Positions 47,662 through 56,581 of a stretch of DNA of 64,000 nucleotides are shown in pieces. The stretch covers positions 1-64,000 of the forward strand of contig NZ_FTPD01000006.1 of assembly GCF_900156895.1 (NCBI RefSeq). The letters run 5' to 3'. The DNA is from Mesorhizobium prunaredense (GTDB lineage Bacteria > Pseudomonadota > Alphaproteobacteria > Rhizobiales > Rhizobiaceae). The position numbers and the translations under genes are program-made. The stretch's first letter is position 1, and every line of letters begins with the position of its first letter. Under the pieces are notes generated by a model. That model worked only from the letters and a program-made list of their open reading frames with translations, ran no database searches and was not told the origin of the DNA.

Positions 47662-47857
47662 CAATGGCAGAGTGGAAGGGAAACGTGATGGGCGACTGTC
47701 TCTCGATCTGCACATTTCAGGCCGCCCGCCGCCGCCGGTTGGTCGAACGCCGGCTAGCGTGTTCTCACAAGGTTGCAGATGGAGCTATGGGGCATACTTG
47801 ACGGCCGCTTGTGGGCGCCTTGCCGTCCGGCAGGACCGGGGCCGGAAGCAGAGACGT

Positions 47858-48424
47858 TCAAGCGAAGGGCGAGACTCCGAACAGCCAGCCGTGCAGCCAG
47901 AGCCCGAACAATGCGAAAGCCACCAAGCCGATGCCCACAGCAATCAGGTCGCTACGCGGTCGCACGACCGCGGGTGCCGGATCGCCGCGTGGAATGACGG
48001 CAATGAGATCGACAATCGCGTAAACCAGAAATGCTCCGAAGACTAGGAGCGAGGCAAGGTCGCCATTGGCTAGGAGGTGGCCGATGGCCCAAAGGATGAT
48101 GCCCACCAGCATCGGGTGCTTCAGCCGATGCTTGATTGAACCCGTGGGCAGGTAAGCGGCTGCCAGAAAGACGAATGCGGCGAGCACCAACACCGACGCG
48201 ACATGGCGGCCCCAGGAGGGCGGCTCGTAGATCTCAGGCGCATTGGGCCGATAAAGACTCCAGCCCCAGACGATCAGCACGAAGCCGATGATCGATAGGA
48301 GCGAATAAAGTCCCTTCCAGCGCCGCTCGTTTGTGGCGATTTGCTCATCACGAAAGCTGCCGGCGGCGATCCGAACAGAATGGATTCCGAAGAAGATCAC
48401 GAGGCCGAAAAGCAGTACTAGCAT
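47858..48424 (-). CDS. NnrU family membrane protein
   Basis: A 188-residue inner-membrane protein with five or six hydrophobic helices. It resembles NnrU, associated in some bacteria with nitrite/nitric-oxide reduction, and shows the family's FGIHSVRI and THRLKHPMLVGIILWAIGHLLANGD-type segment (here KHRLKHPMLVGIILWAIGHL). I take MLVLLFGLVIFFGIHS at 48424 as the start because GGAGG stands before it. No denitrification genes adjoin it, so the physiological link is unproven here. Confidence 0.85.
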   Translation of the reverse strand: MLVLLFGLVIFFGIHSVRIAAGSFRDEQIATNERRWKGLYSLLSIIGFVLIVWGWSLYRPNAPEIYEPPSWGRHVASVLVLAAFVFLAAAYLPTGSIKHRLKHPMLVGIILWAIGHLLANGDLASLLVFGAFLVYAIVDLIAVIPRGDPAPAVVRPRSDLIAVGIGLVAFALFGLWLHGWLFGVSPFA

Positions 48425-48599
48425 AACACCTCCGAGGTTCGGCGCGTCGGCGGGAAGGAAGGCTTGCTTACGCTCTCGCTCGAGTTGCCGGCTGCAAATG
48501 CGCAAAACGGATCCTGCGAACGAGATGGTCAGAGTAATATATCAGGGACCCGCAATCTTGGAATGGGCAAAGCTGCCGATTGGCACGGCACCGCACGTT

Positions 48600-48780
48600 T
48601 GACACCTGCCAGTCGCCGCCTTCGCGCGGCACCGCTCGGCCGTCGGTCTTCAAAGTCTCGCTCTTGGCGTTGATTCGGCTGTGCGCCACCTTTCGGGTCC
48701 TTCGCCCAATACGGGATCAGACCCCACCGCGCCGACACAAACATGGTCGTACCGCGCACCAACTCATCGACAACGATCAT
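48600..48780 (-). pseudogene. SRAP/YedK (HMCES-type) peptidase remnant
   Basis: On the minus strand ARWGLIPYWAKDPK (48733-48691) matches the conserved core of SOS-response-associated peptidases, which shield abasic sites in single-stranded DNA. One base later the reading frame shifts: the sequel VAHSRINAKSETLKT, also canonical, is in the next frame (from 48689). A further shift back seems to follow at the Arg-rich stretch. The N-terminal catalytic Cys-Gly-Arg start and the C-terminal part are not found. A dead fragment with at least one single-base insertion. Confidence 0.6.
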
Positions 48781-49392
48781 CGGATTATGTCAGCCGGAGT
48801 GCGCCGTTCTAGACCGGAAACTGGTTCGACAGCCGGTCGACCTTGTCCGGACCAGCGAAGGAAAACTTCGCCACCATCTCTGCGATAGAGCGCTTTACAT
48901 GAACCCGTCCACACATCGGGCGAAGATTGTTGCCCGAAAATCGAGACTCGAGCTTCTGGACTCAGGACAGCGACAGACACCGCTATGACAATCGTTCTGG
49001 CTGGTGGCGAAAGCGTGCTGTAAGTCTTGTCCTCCAAGTGGCCGTCGATCTCAGCTACAGTCCCTCGACGGTCTTCCTACACTTGGGCCGGCTGCGAGGA
49101 GTTGGACGACGTCGCAGGGATGGCTTCGCCGAACTGCTGGACCACGGCTCGATCGAGATCACATTCGCATCACAATGGCGACGAGGCCATCCTCCAGGCC
49201 AAACGTGATCCTTCTTCAACGGCCTGCTAGGGCCTTCCGCCCACTGTTCCCGAGCCAAGGCGTCATAAGGGAGCCATTCTTGCAATCGGCCCTAGCAATG
49301 GGACGCAGTTCGCGTGACGTGCTATGCTTTGAGGCGGGAGATACGGCGGTCGCCGAAGCGCCCGCACGCCTCCCTGTCTATGGGAGGATAAT
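48781..49392. other. Region without recognisable genes
   Basis: About 600 bases between the SRAP fragment and the GYD gene. Short open frames on both strands show no family resemblance, plausible start or composition like their neighbours. It is probably decayed sequence. The last 15 bases carry the ribosome-binding GGGAGGATAAT of the GYD gene. Confidence 0.5.
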
Positions 49393-49686
49393 ATGGCTTA
49401 CTATGTGCTGCTCACCAACTTCACGGATCAGGGGGCAAAGACAGTCAAGGACACCGTAAAGCGTGCTGAAGCATTCAAGGAGATGGCGGCCAAGAGCGGG
49501 GTCAAAGTGCATTCGCTTTACTGGACGCTCGGTCAGCACGACGTGGTCGCGATTGCCGAAGCCGACGATGATATAGCCGCGACCGCGCTCAGCTTATCAA
49601 TAGCTTCGCTCGGCAACGTCCGAACGCAGACGCTAAGGGCGTTCGACGCCAACGATATGGCAAAGGTCATTGCCAAGATGGGCTGA
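49393..49686 (+). CDS. GYD domain-containing protein
   Basis: A 97-residue ferredoxin-like small protein of the GYD family, named for a conserved Gly-Tyr-Asp that appears here as the variant GQHDVV. Family segments are YYVLLTNFTDQGAKTVKDT at the start and VHSLYWTLGQHDVVAIAEA in the middle. Members are soluble, form small oligomers and have no assigned function. A strong GGGAGGA lies before the ATG. It is isolated, with gene-free stretches on both sides. Confidence 0.88.
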   Translation: MAYYVLLTNFTDQGAKTVKDTVKRAEAFKEMAAKSGVKVHSLYWTLGQHDVVAIAEADDDIAATALSLSIASLGNVRTQTLRAFDANDMAKVIAKMG

Positions 49687-50005
49687 AAAAAGAAGCGACA
49701 ATAAAGATCGCGCCGACCGTTGGCGCAGGCAAACGGCCGACGCGACCGCGCCGATCCACAGTTCCGGGTTTCAGGCACGTGACCTGTGGGCTCGGGCTTC
49801 GGAAGAGATGGTTCACGTGGTTTGTGACTCAGTGCTTCCGGGAGGCTTCCCTGGAATGTCTGAGCCGGCGGCGACCGTGTCCTCGACGTCGGCGATCTCA
49901 CCGTCTTGGCCGTGGCGCCGGGTAGGCGATGCAGCGAGAGCGTTCATCGTTCTTCATCGTTCAATGGAGGGGTGAGGAGGACCGGGCGGGACCAAGGAGA
50001 ATCAT
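49687..50005. other. Region without recognisable genes
   Basis: About 320 bases between the GYD and VOC genes. I see no gene, hairpin of note or repeat. The last part holds the ribosome-binding AAGGAGAATC of the VOC gene. Confidence 0.5.
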
Positions 50006-50374
50006 ATGTTCAGCCATGTAAAATTCGCCCATCTGCCAGTGCGCGACCAGGATCGCGCGATCGCATTCTATCGCGACAAGGTAGGGCTTAAGGTCGCGAC
50101 GGATGCTCCCTATCGGGACGGTCTCCGCTGGATCGAGCTGGCCGTCGGTGAGTCGCCCACCCATCTGCTTTTCACAGAGCGGCCCGACGACACGCCCGGC
50201 GAGACGCCGAGTGCAATTCTAATTACACCCGATGTCGGGGCGGCCTATGAACGGCTGACAGAGCGCGGCGTGGAGTTCACGCAACCGCCGTCGCCGGCAC
50301 CTTGGGAGCCAGGCGCCACCTACGCCCTTTTCCGCGACAGCGAGAACAATATCATCATGCTCGGATCGCATTGA
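50006..50374 (+). CDS. VOC family protein (glyoxalase/extradiol type)
   Basis: A 122-residue vicinal-oxygen-chelate protein of two beta-alpha-beta-beta-beta units. It shows KFAHLPVRDQDRAIAFYRDK at the start and PGATYALFRDSENNIIML near the end, the two units' metal-binding strands. Substrates in the family range from glyoxalase to antibiotic resistance; the generic sequence does not allow a choice. The ATG has AAGGAGAAT just upstream. Neighbouring genes are small and unrelated. Confidence 0.88.
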   Translation: MFSHVKFAHLPVRDQDRAIAFYRDKVGLKVATDAPYRDGLRWIELAVGESPTHLLFTERPDDTPGETPSAILITPDVGAAYERLTERGVEFTQPPSPAPWEPGATYALFRDSENNIIMLGSH

Positions 50375-50638
50375 TCTGGGCGGGCTTGAAGAACACTGTC
50401 ATCATTCGAACGACGCCACACGTCTACTTCCAGACGGATTCCCTGGCTCGTCGCCTTTGCGTTCGATGCCATTGGCAACAATCGATTCCAGCCGAAGGTC
50501 GGCTATTGGCGCGACCAAGTCCCAGGGTCTCGCGTCATGGGCAAACCGTCCTAAGAGTGTGGTATGACCGTGTCGGGTGGTTTGCGGACGCTGAGGAGTG
50601 TACACTCTGATTGGTCGGCGCGATGCGGAGGTGTCTCT

Positions 50639-51031
50639 TTGGATCGATCGCTATTTCTCGCCAGACTTCTGGGGCCGACGTTCATCGCTGTCGCGCTCGG
50701 CATGCTGATTAATCTCGACGTGTACGAGAGTATGATCGCTGAGGGACTACGCCCTGGCATCCTGTTCTATCTGTCCGGTTTGCTGTCGCTACTCGCTGGC
50801 CTCGCAATCGTTAACCTGCACAATAGATGGGAGTTGGACTGGCGCGTAATCATTACAGTGCTGGGTTGGCTAATGACGATCGGTGGCATCATGCGCATCG
50901 TCTTGCCCCAGGTCGCACTTGCGGTAGGTTCGACAATCTATAGCGGCCGCACCTCAACCGTTGTGGCGGCGTTGATTACCGGCACGCTGGGCGCCTTTCT
51001 GAGCTTCAAAGGTTACATCCAGCGCATCTGA
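50639..51031 (+). CDS. Hypothetical four-helix membrane protein
   Basis: A membrane protein of 130 residues with about four hydrophobic helices (for example LLGPTFIAVALGMLINLDVY, FYLSGLLSLLAGLAIVNLHN, VIITVLGWLMTIGGIMRIVL, VVAALITGTLGAFLSFKGY). I place the start at a TTG at 50639, which has GGAGG seven bases upstream; an ATG-less extension to 50564 has no such site and looks non-coding. I do not recognise the family. It is alone, between the VOC and MAPEG genes. Confidence 0.65.
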   Translation: MDRSLFLARLLGPTFIAVALGMLINLDVYESMIAEGLRPGILFYLSGLLSLLAGLAIVNLHNRWELDWRVIITVLGWLMTIGGIMRIVLPQVALAVGSTIYSGRTSTVVAALITGTLGAFLSFKGYIQRI

Positions 51032-51275
51032 GTGCGGAGCAATAGTGACCGACGCGTTAACGTCAGCTTGGGGGTCGCATCAGGTCGTAGCGCGAACGGC
51101 ATGTTTGGAGAATCGACATGAAGGTCGCCTTATGGCGCTAGTTACCGGTTCGGGCCGCCGGCTCAAGCGGCAAAACCTGACCCAATGAGGTCGTTCGAGA
51201 GTTGTTCTTGGAACTTCCGCGATGGTCAAGGAAGCGGACGTCGCCGCAGCGGCGATCGGCATACGGTCACGACAG

Positions 51276-51671
51276 CTAAGGCCAGACTGACGCGAGCAAA
51301 AGAAGGATAATTCCAACGAACGCGGCGTTCCAGGCGAGCGAGCGGAGCAAGGGAACGCCCGCTGCATAGAGTAGAAGGTAAACCAACCTGGCCGAAACAT
51401 AGAGACCAGCTCCCCATTCGCTGAGAGCGCTCTCACGGCCGAGCAAGTGAACAAGGAAGACCGCAGCCACAAACACCGGAAACGTCTCGAGGAAGTTTCG
51501 AAGCGCTCTTTCCAAGCGCCCAGCTATGCCCGTGAGCGGGGGGACTTCGGCGTCACGGGAGCTGGCAGTCCACCGATAACCTCGCTGAAGGCTGGCTGCG
51601 TGGGAGGAGATAACAATTTGGATCAAACAGAGCACGCAGCTCGCCGCAAGCATTGCTAGCTCGAAGCTCAT
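51276..51671 (-). CDS. MAPEG family membrane protein
   Basis: A 131-residue membrane protein with four hydrophobic helices, resembling the MAPEG superfamily of glutathione- and eicosanoid-linked membrane enzymes. Typical features are RLERALRNFLETFPVFVAAV, the conserved helix-2 ERxxxNxxE-type motif, and LYVSARLVYLLLYAAGVPLL with its ARxxY core. Bacterial members are of uncertain activity. The gene faces the neighbouring hypothetical membrane protein across a gene-free 240 bases. Confidence 0.88.
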   Translation of the reverse strand: MSFELAMLAASCVLCLIQIVISSHAASLQRGYRWTASSRDAEVPPLTGIAGRLERALRNFLETFPVFVAAVFLVHLLGRESALSEWGAGLYVSARLVYLLLYAAGVPLLRSLAWNAAFVGIILLLLASVWP

Positions 51672-51826
51672 TCAACCCTCCCACCTGCCCATTCTTCATG
51701 GGCTTTACCAGAACCCCGCGTTGTGTGCCTGCCAGCGGCAGACCGGTAGCGTGCATTGTTCTGGTAACATTTGTTCAACGAGGCGCACGCTGACTTTCGC
51801 ACTCGCACAAACCGGAGGTCCTTCGA

Positions 51827-52140
51827 ATGTCATCGCAAGAGATTCCGCCACCCTTCCCCCTCTTCGGAATGATCACCGGCTACCATGTCTCGCGGGCGAT
51901 CCACGTCGTCGCAAAGCTGGGCATCGCCGATCACTTGAGCGAAGGCCCGCGTCACGTCGATGATCTGGCCAAGGCGACCGGGACGCACGCCCGTTCCCTT
52001 AAGCGCGTCTTGCGTCTGCTCGCCAGCGTCGGTCTGTTCACCGAGGAGACGGACGGCCGGTTTGCCCTGACGCCGGTCGGCGCTTGCCTGCGTGCCGGGG
52101 CGCCTGGTTCAATGCGGCCGGCGGCTTATTGTTCGGCGGC
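51827..52140 (+). pseudogene. Truncated O-methyltransferase (dimerisation domain only)
   Basis: The first 100 residues match the N-terminal winged-helix dimerisation domain of SAM-dependent O-methyltransferases: GYHVSRAIHVVAKLGIADHL, TGTHARSLKRVLRLLASVGL, DGRFALTPVGACLRAGAPGS. After GSMRPAA the homologous reading (LLFGGK) moves to the next frame and the sequence then diverges, so the catalytic SAM-binding domain is absent. The open frame runs on to 52228 without resemblance. The gene is broken, by a frameshift plus loss of its 3' part. Confidence 0.7.
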
Positions 52141-52640
52141 AAAAGCTCTGAAGGTTAATTCCCGACATGACTGCAATTCTCCACCGTCTCTAACCTTTGT
52201 GACCGGATGCCAAGGCACCCGTCCATGACGATTTTAGGTGTAAGGTATGCTCACAGAGTGCGATGTTCGTGATTCCCGAGAATCTATGCGGAATTCCGCA
52301 GACCTGTTCAGCGCTATGCGACGGGCCAGTGTTCGCTAAAGGCACTTGCGAAAGCGGCTCATGTCGATGGGCTGATATATCCAAGGAGCGGCCACCCGGT
52401 GCCGGTCAGCAGGGTGCACGAGCGCGACGTTTGCGGGGGTTTCGCGAAGGTCTGGAGATGGCGCGATCATCCTCGGCTGCGAGGGTCCGTCTTTGATCCT
52501 GTAGGCGCGTCTGCCGCTCTCGGCCTTTTCCAACGCGACCGCCAGCCCGACTCTTCTTAGGCGCGCCAGAGATGGCGCCGCACACCGCCATAATCAAGTA
52601 TAGTCCCTCGCCGATCGCAGACGGAGGAGGAGAAGAACAA
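52141..52640. other. Decayed region between the methyltransferase remnant and a small gene
   Basis: About 500 bases without a recognisable gene. An uninterrupted plus-strand frame at about 52273-52560 has no plausible start or family; it could be a remnant. The end of the stretch holds the GGAGGAGGAG ribosome-binding run before the next gene. Confidence 0.45.
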
Positions 52641-52895
52641 ATGTCCGTGGACGCGGGACCGAGAAAGGTAGACGCCGAATATGCGATTGAGTACCTCCAG
52701 GAGCATCCGGAAGCCGGGCTTTGCTGCGAGGATCGGCGCTGCTGGATTACGCCGAACGCAAACGAGACCGATCAGCGGATCCTGCTTCTTGATGGGGTTG
52801 AGGCTGACCGGCTCAAAGATGATCCTCGCCTTCGACTCGTGTCCGGAATCGCTCATGCGGGCCGGTCGCTCTGGGTCGTTCGGAGAATGACATAA
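52641..52895 (+). CDS. Small hypothetical protein
   Basis: A soluble protein of 84 residues: EYAIEYLQEHPEAGLCCEDR in the first half, DQRILLLDGVEADRLKDDPR and GRSLWVVRRMT in the second. I do not recognise the family. The ATG at 52641 follows a strong purine-rich GGAGGAGGAG. A longer start at 52572 lacks such a site. The gene lies among decayed genes but has a normal composition and a good initiation site, so I consider it real at moderate confidence. Confidence 0.5.
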   Translation: MSVDAGPRKVDAEYAIEYLQEHPEAGLCCEDRRCWITPNANETDQRILLLDGVEADRLKDDPRLRLVSGIAHAGRSLWVVRRMT

Positions 52896-52978
52896 TTACG
52901 TGCAGCCCTCGCCCTGGCTGGCGTCCGCGGTTACGATGGAGGGATATCGCCCTGCAAGCACCTCAGGACTCGAGACCA

Positions 52979-53345
52979 ATGTCGCGCGGCAAGGCGGTTG
53001 GTTATGCGATTGGTTTGCCACTTTCCCTGCTCGGCTTGCTATTCCTCCCGGCCGGCTCAATCGGCTGGCGAGCCGGGTGGCTATTCGTGGCGGTTGTCAT
53101 CCTGGCCTTCGGCATCTCGGCGCTCGTGCTGGCGCGCGTCAATCCGATAATCTTCCGCGCGCGCAGCCGGTTTCGGCCCGGCACGAAACGCTGGGACAAG
53201 GTACTGCTGTCCGTCATCCTACCGGCGATGGTGGCGATCATTCCCGTTGCAGCATTGGATGCCGGTCGGTTTCATTGGTCGGTCGTCCCACCTTGGGGCG
53301 TGGCATTGGGCTATGCCGCCCTGCTGGCGGGCATAGCCAAGCGCA
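52979..53345 (+). pseudogene. Truncated ICMT-like membrane methyltransferase
   Basis: The first 120 residues are a convincing membrane protein (LPLSLLGLLFLPAGSIGWRA, VNPIIFRARSRFRPGTKRWD, MVAIIPVAALDAGRFHWSVV) like the N-terminal half of methyltransferase-family (ICMT-type) proteins. After YAALLAGIA the reading loses resemblance (AKRNLQHGPG...), and the catalytic C-terminal half with its RNPxY-type motif is missing. The open frame carries on to 53551 into the end of the cyclase gene on the other strand. Probably broken by deletion. Confidence 0.65.
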
Positions 53346-53499
53346 ACTTGCAGCATGGACCGGGGACACAGTCTAAAAGGCATATTTATTCTCACGATGC
53401 CCGGGGCCTCACAGAGCCTGGCCTCGTGATACAATTTGCTCCGGCGAAAATTGCTATCCTCATAGAACTATCGCCTGCCTGGTGGACCGGAATATCTGA

Positions 53500-55254
53500 T
53501 CAGATCGCGATGCCGGCGTTGCGCAGCCCCTCCACCAGCCGACCGAGCTGACTGGGATTCCGATAGGGGAGTATCTGACCGAGGCGTTCAACGGAAAAGT
53601 TCGGATTGACCTGCTGCGTCTCCTGCCAGTAGCGGCGCGCTTCGTCGTGGCGTCCGGTGAGGCCATAGAGGCAGGCGAGATAGAAGCGCGTCATGTCCGT
53701 CCGCGGCGCCAGCGCCAGCCGCCGCTTGAACGCGATCTCGGCTTCGTCGAAGCGGCCAAGCGCCAGGAGGGCCCTTCCCATTAAATGCAGGGACAGGTCG
53801 AACTGGGGATCGAGCCGATGGGCTCGGGTGAAAAGCGCAACCGCATCTTCATGCCGCCCCTGAAAATCCCTCACGTTGCCGAGTACGCTGAAGGCCTGCG
53901 CGGAATTGGGGTCGAGAGCGATGGCACGCTCCGCTTCATGCTCCGCCTCGTCCAGGCGCCGCATCCAGGAAAGGCAGATCGCAAGCGCGACATGGCCTTG
54001 CGGCTCGGTGTCGTCGGTTTCGATCGCCTTATGCGCCAGTTCCCGCGCCTTGGTCAGATTGTCCTCGGTCGCGCCGTTCCACTGGTTGGCGTAGTCGGCG
54101 AAGGTGACCATGGCGAGCCCCGAATAGCCGAGAGCCAGCCCCGGATCTATCGCCAGTGCGCGCTCCAGCATCTTGCGCGCTTCAACCGATGCCTCGGGAC
54201 GAAATTGCAAGGCGGTCTGACGGGCGCGGACAATCAGATCGTAGACCTCCGGATCGACCTTGCCGTGCTTGCCGCGCCGCGCCTCCTCGCCGGCGGTCAG
54301 CTTCACCTCGAGTGCGCTAACGATGGTGCGGGTCACCTCGTCCTGAACCGCGAAGATGTCTTCGAGATCGCGATCATAGCGCTCCGCCCAGAGATGGCCG
54401 CCCGTCGTCCCGTCGATCATCTGGGCGTTGATGCGGATACGGTTGGCGGCCCGGCGCACGCTTCCCTCCAGCACGTAGCGGACGCCGAGCTCGCGGCTCA
54501 CCTTGCGCACATCCGGTGCCTGGCCCTTGTAGGCGAAGGAGGAATTCCTGGCGATGACGAACAGGCCCGAGACCCTCGAAAGGTCGGTGATGATGTCCTC
54601 GGCGATCCCGTCGGCAAAATAGCCCTGCTCGGGATCGCCCGACATGTTGTCGAACGGCAGCACCGCAATCGACGGCTTGCCGAGCGGCGGCTGCAATCCA
54701 CCGACTGCATCGGCGGGCGCGGCTGTCTTCGGCGACCAGGTCCAGATGTGCAGCGCGCGCTCGATGTTCTTGACCTCGCGATTGCCGCCGTCGACGAAAT
54801 CGATGCCCAGGCGGCCGCGCATATGCTCGTGGATGCCATCTGAAATCACCACGCCCCCCGGATCGGCGAGCCCCTCGATGCGGGTGGCCACGTTGACGCC
54901 GTCGCCATAAAGATCGCTGCCCTCGACCATTACATCGCCGAGATGGACACCAATGCGCAGCACGATGCGCCGTTCCGCGGGAACGTCGGCATTCGCCGCG
55001 GCCATGGCCTGCTGCACTTCGATCGCACATTCGACGGCGCCAATGGCACTGCCGAACTCGGCCAGTATCGCATCGCCGATCGTCTTAAAGACACGGCCCT
55101 GATGGCGGGCGACGAGCGGCTCCACCATATCGCTCCACCGGAGCTTCAGCTCCGTCAGCGTGCTTGCTTCATCCCACTCCATGAGCCGACTGTAGCCGAC
55201 GACGTCAGCCGCCAGAATGGCGGCAAGCCGACGTTGAATGCGTTCGTTACCCAT
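53500..55254 (-). CDS. Adenylate/guanylate cyclase with TolB-like and TPR regions
   Basis: A 584-residue class III cyclase. Residues 8-180 are the catalytic domain with the metal site LAADVVGYSRLM and the GRVFKTIGDAILAEF and GSDLYGDGVNVATRIEGL motifs. Residues 195-310 resemble the FlgO/TolB-like segment common in rhizobial cyclases (PSIAVLPFDNMSGDPEQGYF, ADGIAEDIITDLSR). The rest are TPR repeats (for example AEHEAERAIALDPNSAQAFS). Such proteins are numerous in rhizobia, with unknown inputs. No transmembrane helix is seen. The C-terminal end is at 53500; nothing suggests truncation. Confidence 0.9.
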   Translation of the reverse strand: MGNERIQRRLAAILAADVVGYSRLMEWDEASTLTELKLRWSDMVEPLVARHQGRVFKTIGDAILAEFGSAIGAVECAIEVQQAMAAANADVPAERRIVLRIGVHLGDVMVEGSDLYGDGVNVATRIEGLADPGGVVISDGIHEHMRGRLGIDFVDGGNREVKNIERALHIWTWSPKTAAPADAVGGLQPPLGKPSIAVLPFDNMSGDPEQGYFADGIAEDIITDLSRVSGLFVIARNSSFAYKGQAPDVRKVSRELGVRYVLEGSVRRAANRIRINAQMIDGTTGGHLWAERYDRDLEDIFAVQDEVTRTIVSALEVKLTAGEEARRGKHGKVDPEVYDLIVRARQTALQFRPEASVEARKMLERALAIDPGLALGYSGLAMVTFADYANQWNGATEDNLTKARELAHKAIETDDTEPQGHVALAICLSWMRRLDEAEHEAERAIALDPNSAQAFSVLGNVRDFQGRHEDAVALFTRAHRLDPQFDLSLHLMGRALLALGRFDEAEIAFKRRLALAPRTDMTRFYLACLYGLTGRHDEARRYWQETQQVNPNFSVERLGQILPYRNPSQLGRLVEGLRNAGIAI

Positions 55255-55375
55255 ATGCCTAACATTCGCTGAGAACGTATTAGCAGATAGGTACGCATGG
55301 CCTTCAAGTCCACTCGGTTTGACAGATCCGAGACCAGAAACGGCAGCGTCGCCTTACTTAGGCTGGCGTCGTTGT

Positions 55376-55675
55376 GCGGATCAGATCGCCGGCACCCACT
55401 TCCAGAATACGCCCTCCATCCGCTCGGGATAGTGCTTGAACTCGCATTCAAAGCGCCATCCGTAAGTCTTGGCGGCCGCCAGCGCTGCCGGGCTGACCGG
55501 GTTCATGCCCGTTCCCGGCGCGAACCAGTCTTCCAGCAAGTCGTCGGGTACGTAGGCGCCGATCCTCAAAGGCAGCTTTTCGAGGACGACATCCATTTCC
55601 TCCGGTGCGGGCAACGGGGTCTCTCCTTCAAGGTCTAACCATGAACAAGTCATTCGAGGCGGATTGGGTTCCAGA
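55376..55675. repeat. Duplicated segment, copy 2
   Basis: The second copy of the 300-base segment at 47363, same orientation. With the first it forms a direct repeat spaced about 8 kb, which could mediate deletion or duplication of everything between. Confidence 0.9.
55381..55614 (-). CDS. Duplicated 77-residue protein, copy 2
   Basis: Nearly the same protein as at 47368-47601: LPLRIGAYVPDDLLEDWFAP, KTYGWRFECEFKHYPERMEG, FWKWVPAI. The TTG start at 55614 is preceded by GGAGAG. An ATG-based extension to 55653 or 55701 reads MTCSWLDLEGETP, which is not shared by copy 1 because of small indels, so it is less likely. It lies downstream (on the minus strand) of a gene-poor gap and next to the cyclase gene. 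Function unknown. Confidence 0.65.
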   Translation of the reverse strand: MPAPEEMDVVLEKLPLRIGAYVPDDLLEDWFAPGTGMNPVSPAALAAAKTYGWRFECEFKHYPERMEGVFWKWVPAI

Positions 55676-55939
55676 CCATCGGTGAGAACGAATCGGGCCA
55701 ATATTCCAGGCTGGCCTATTCAATGGTCGCGAGATCAGGAGCGTGTCGTTCATCGGTGCGAGTCCAGGGAAAAGGCATTGGCGCTCTCTGATGATGGGCA
55801 TGTCCTGATGCAATTTTCGAGATCGCCCGATGCGGAGATCATCGTTTTGCATCGCTTTTTTAACAAATCGGACGCATCTCGCCGACAAACCGCTATATAG
55901 CAAGAAAAGACTACATTTGCCCGCCATCACAGGTCCATC
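55676..55939. other. Region without recognisable genes; promoter area of the 213-residue gene
   Basis: No gene seen. It marks the change to lower GC. A perfect ten-base palindrome GCTATATAGC at 55892-55901 lies about 40 bases upstream of the next gene; its half-site also occurs in the operator-like site at 59242-59254. Confidence 0.45.
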
Positions 55940-56581
55940 ATGCATCCGGAATTTATCACGCACCGCGAGGAAAAGCTCGCGCTGGCACATTTGTCCCAAT
56001 CATTTGGCGAGTTTGAATGGACTCCCAAGGGCGGCGAAAAGACCAAGTTCAAGGTCAGCGTCCGCTACAGCAACCATTGCTATTCACGTTCGCTCGGAGA
56101 TGGCGAGGTCCAGGCAGAGGACGACGTTGTGGTTGAGCAATCCCCGCTAAGGCTGTTCTGTAGGCAGCGGTACGACCATACCCCGAAGCTATGCGAGATG
56201 ATCAACGGCCTCTTCGTCAAGCCCGGTACCACCGTGTCGCTAACCTACGAGCCCAACTGGACCATCTACCAACTCTATGCCAAGCCCGCCGAGGGAGCCC
56301 AGTACCGCTACTGCGTGTTCTTCCGTGTGAGAAGGACGGATGTCGACGGCATGGTCGATGAGTCTTACCCCTTGGATATGTTTGTGGAGAGCGGGTACGT
56401 CCGGACCAACATGGTTGACGTCAGGAAGAAAGTGCCCTTTGGCACCGTGGCGGCCATGACGATGTTGGGGGGGAAGCGTACTACTGAAACGGGTGGGGAG
56501 GCACGAAGCCTCCCCATATGTCCTCGACTAATGTCAAACCCAAAGGCCCACAGCACTAGGCAAGTGATCAGGTTACCCTGA
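55940..56581 (+). CDS. Hypothetical protein (213 residues)
   Basis: A soluble protein rich in aromatic residues that I do not recognise: MHPEFITHREEKLALAHLSQ, GEFEWTPKGGEKTKFKVSVR, VSLTYEPNWTIYQLYAKPAE, RYCVFFRVRRTDVDGMVDES, DMFVESGYVRTN. The pattern of alternating strands looks like an all-beta fold. The last 45 residues (after VAAMTMLGGKRTT) are of different composition and are read through a strong 9-bp hairpin at 56494-56516, so the true C terminus could lie earlier if a frameshift is present. It opens the accessory island and may be a member of the cassette. Confidence 0.6.
   Translation: MHPEFITHREEKLALAHLSQSFGEFEWTPKGGEKTKFKVSVRYSNHCYSRSLGDGEVQAEDDVVVEQSPLRLFCRQRYDHTPKLCEMINGLFVKPGTTVSLTYEPNWTIYQLYAKPAEGAQYRYCVFFRVRRTDVDGMVDESYPLDMFVESGYVRTNMVDVRKKVPFGTVAAMTMLGGKRTTETGGEARSLPICPRLMSNPKAHSTRQVIRLP
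56494..56516. terminator. Strong hairpin inside the 3' end of the 213-residue gene
   Basis: A perfect nine-base stem, TGGGGAGGC with GCCTCCCCA, and a five-base loop. No T tract follows. A hairpin of this strength within a coding region suggests the reading frame's last 30 codons may not be genuine. Confidence 0.4.

Noticed and set aside
48777..49037. Minus-strand frame considered as the N-terminal part of the SRAP peptidase
   Set aside because: It lacks the Cys-Gly-Arg start and the RYN-type motif of that family, so I did not extend the pseudogene into it.
52273..52560. Uninterrupted plus-strand frame without a start codon in the decayed region
   Set aside because: It begins after a stop, has no initiation site and only a faint, unconvincing similarity to RES-type toxin C termini (VDGLIYP).
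55628..55999. Minus-strand open frame of 123 codons over the start of the 213-residue gene
   Set aside because: Overlaps a better gene start and promoter area, no domain, no initiation site.
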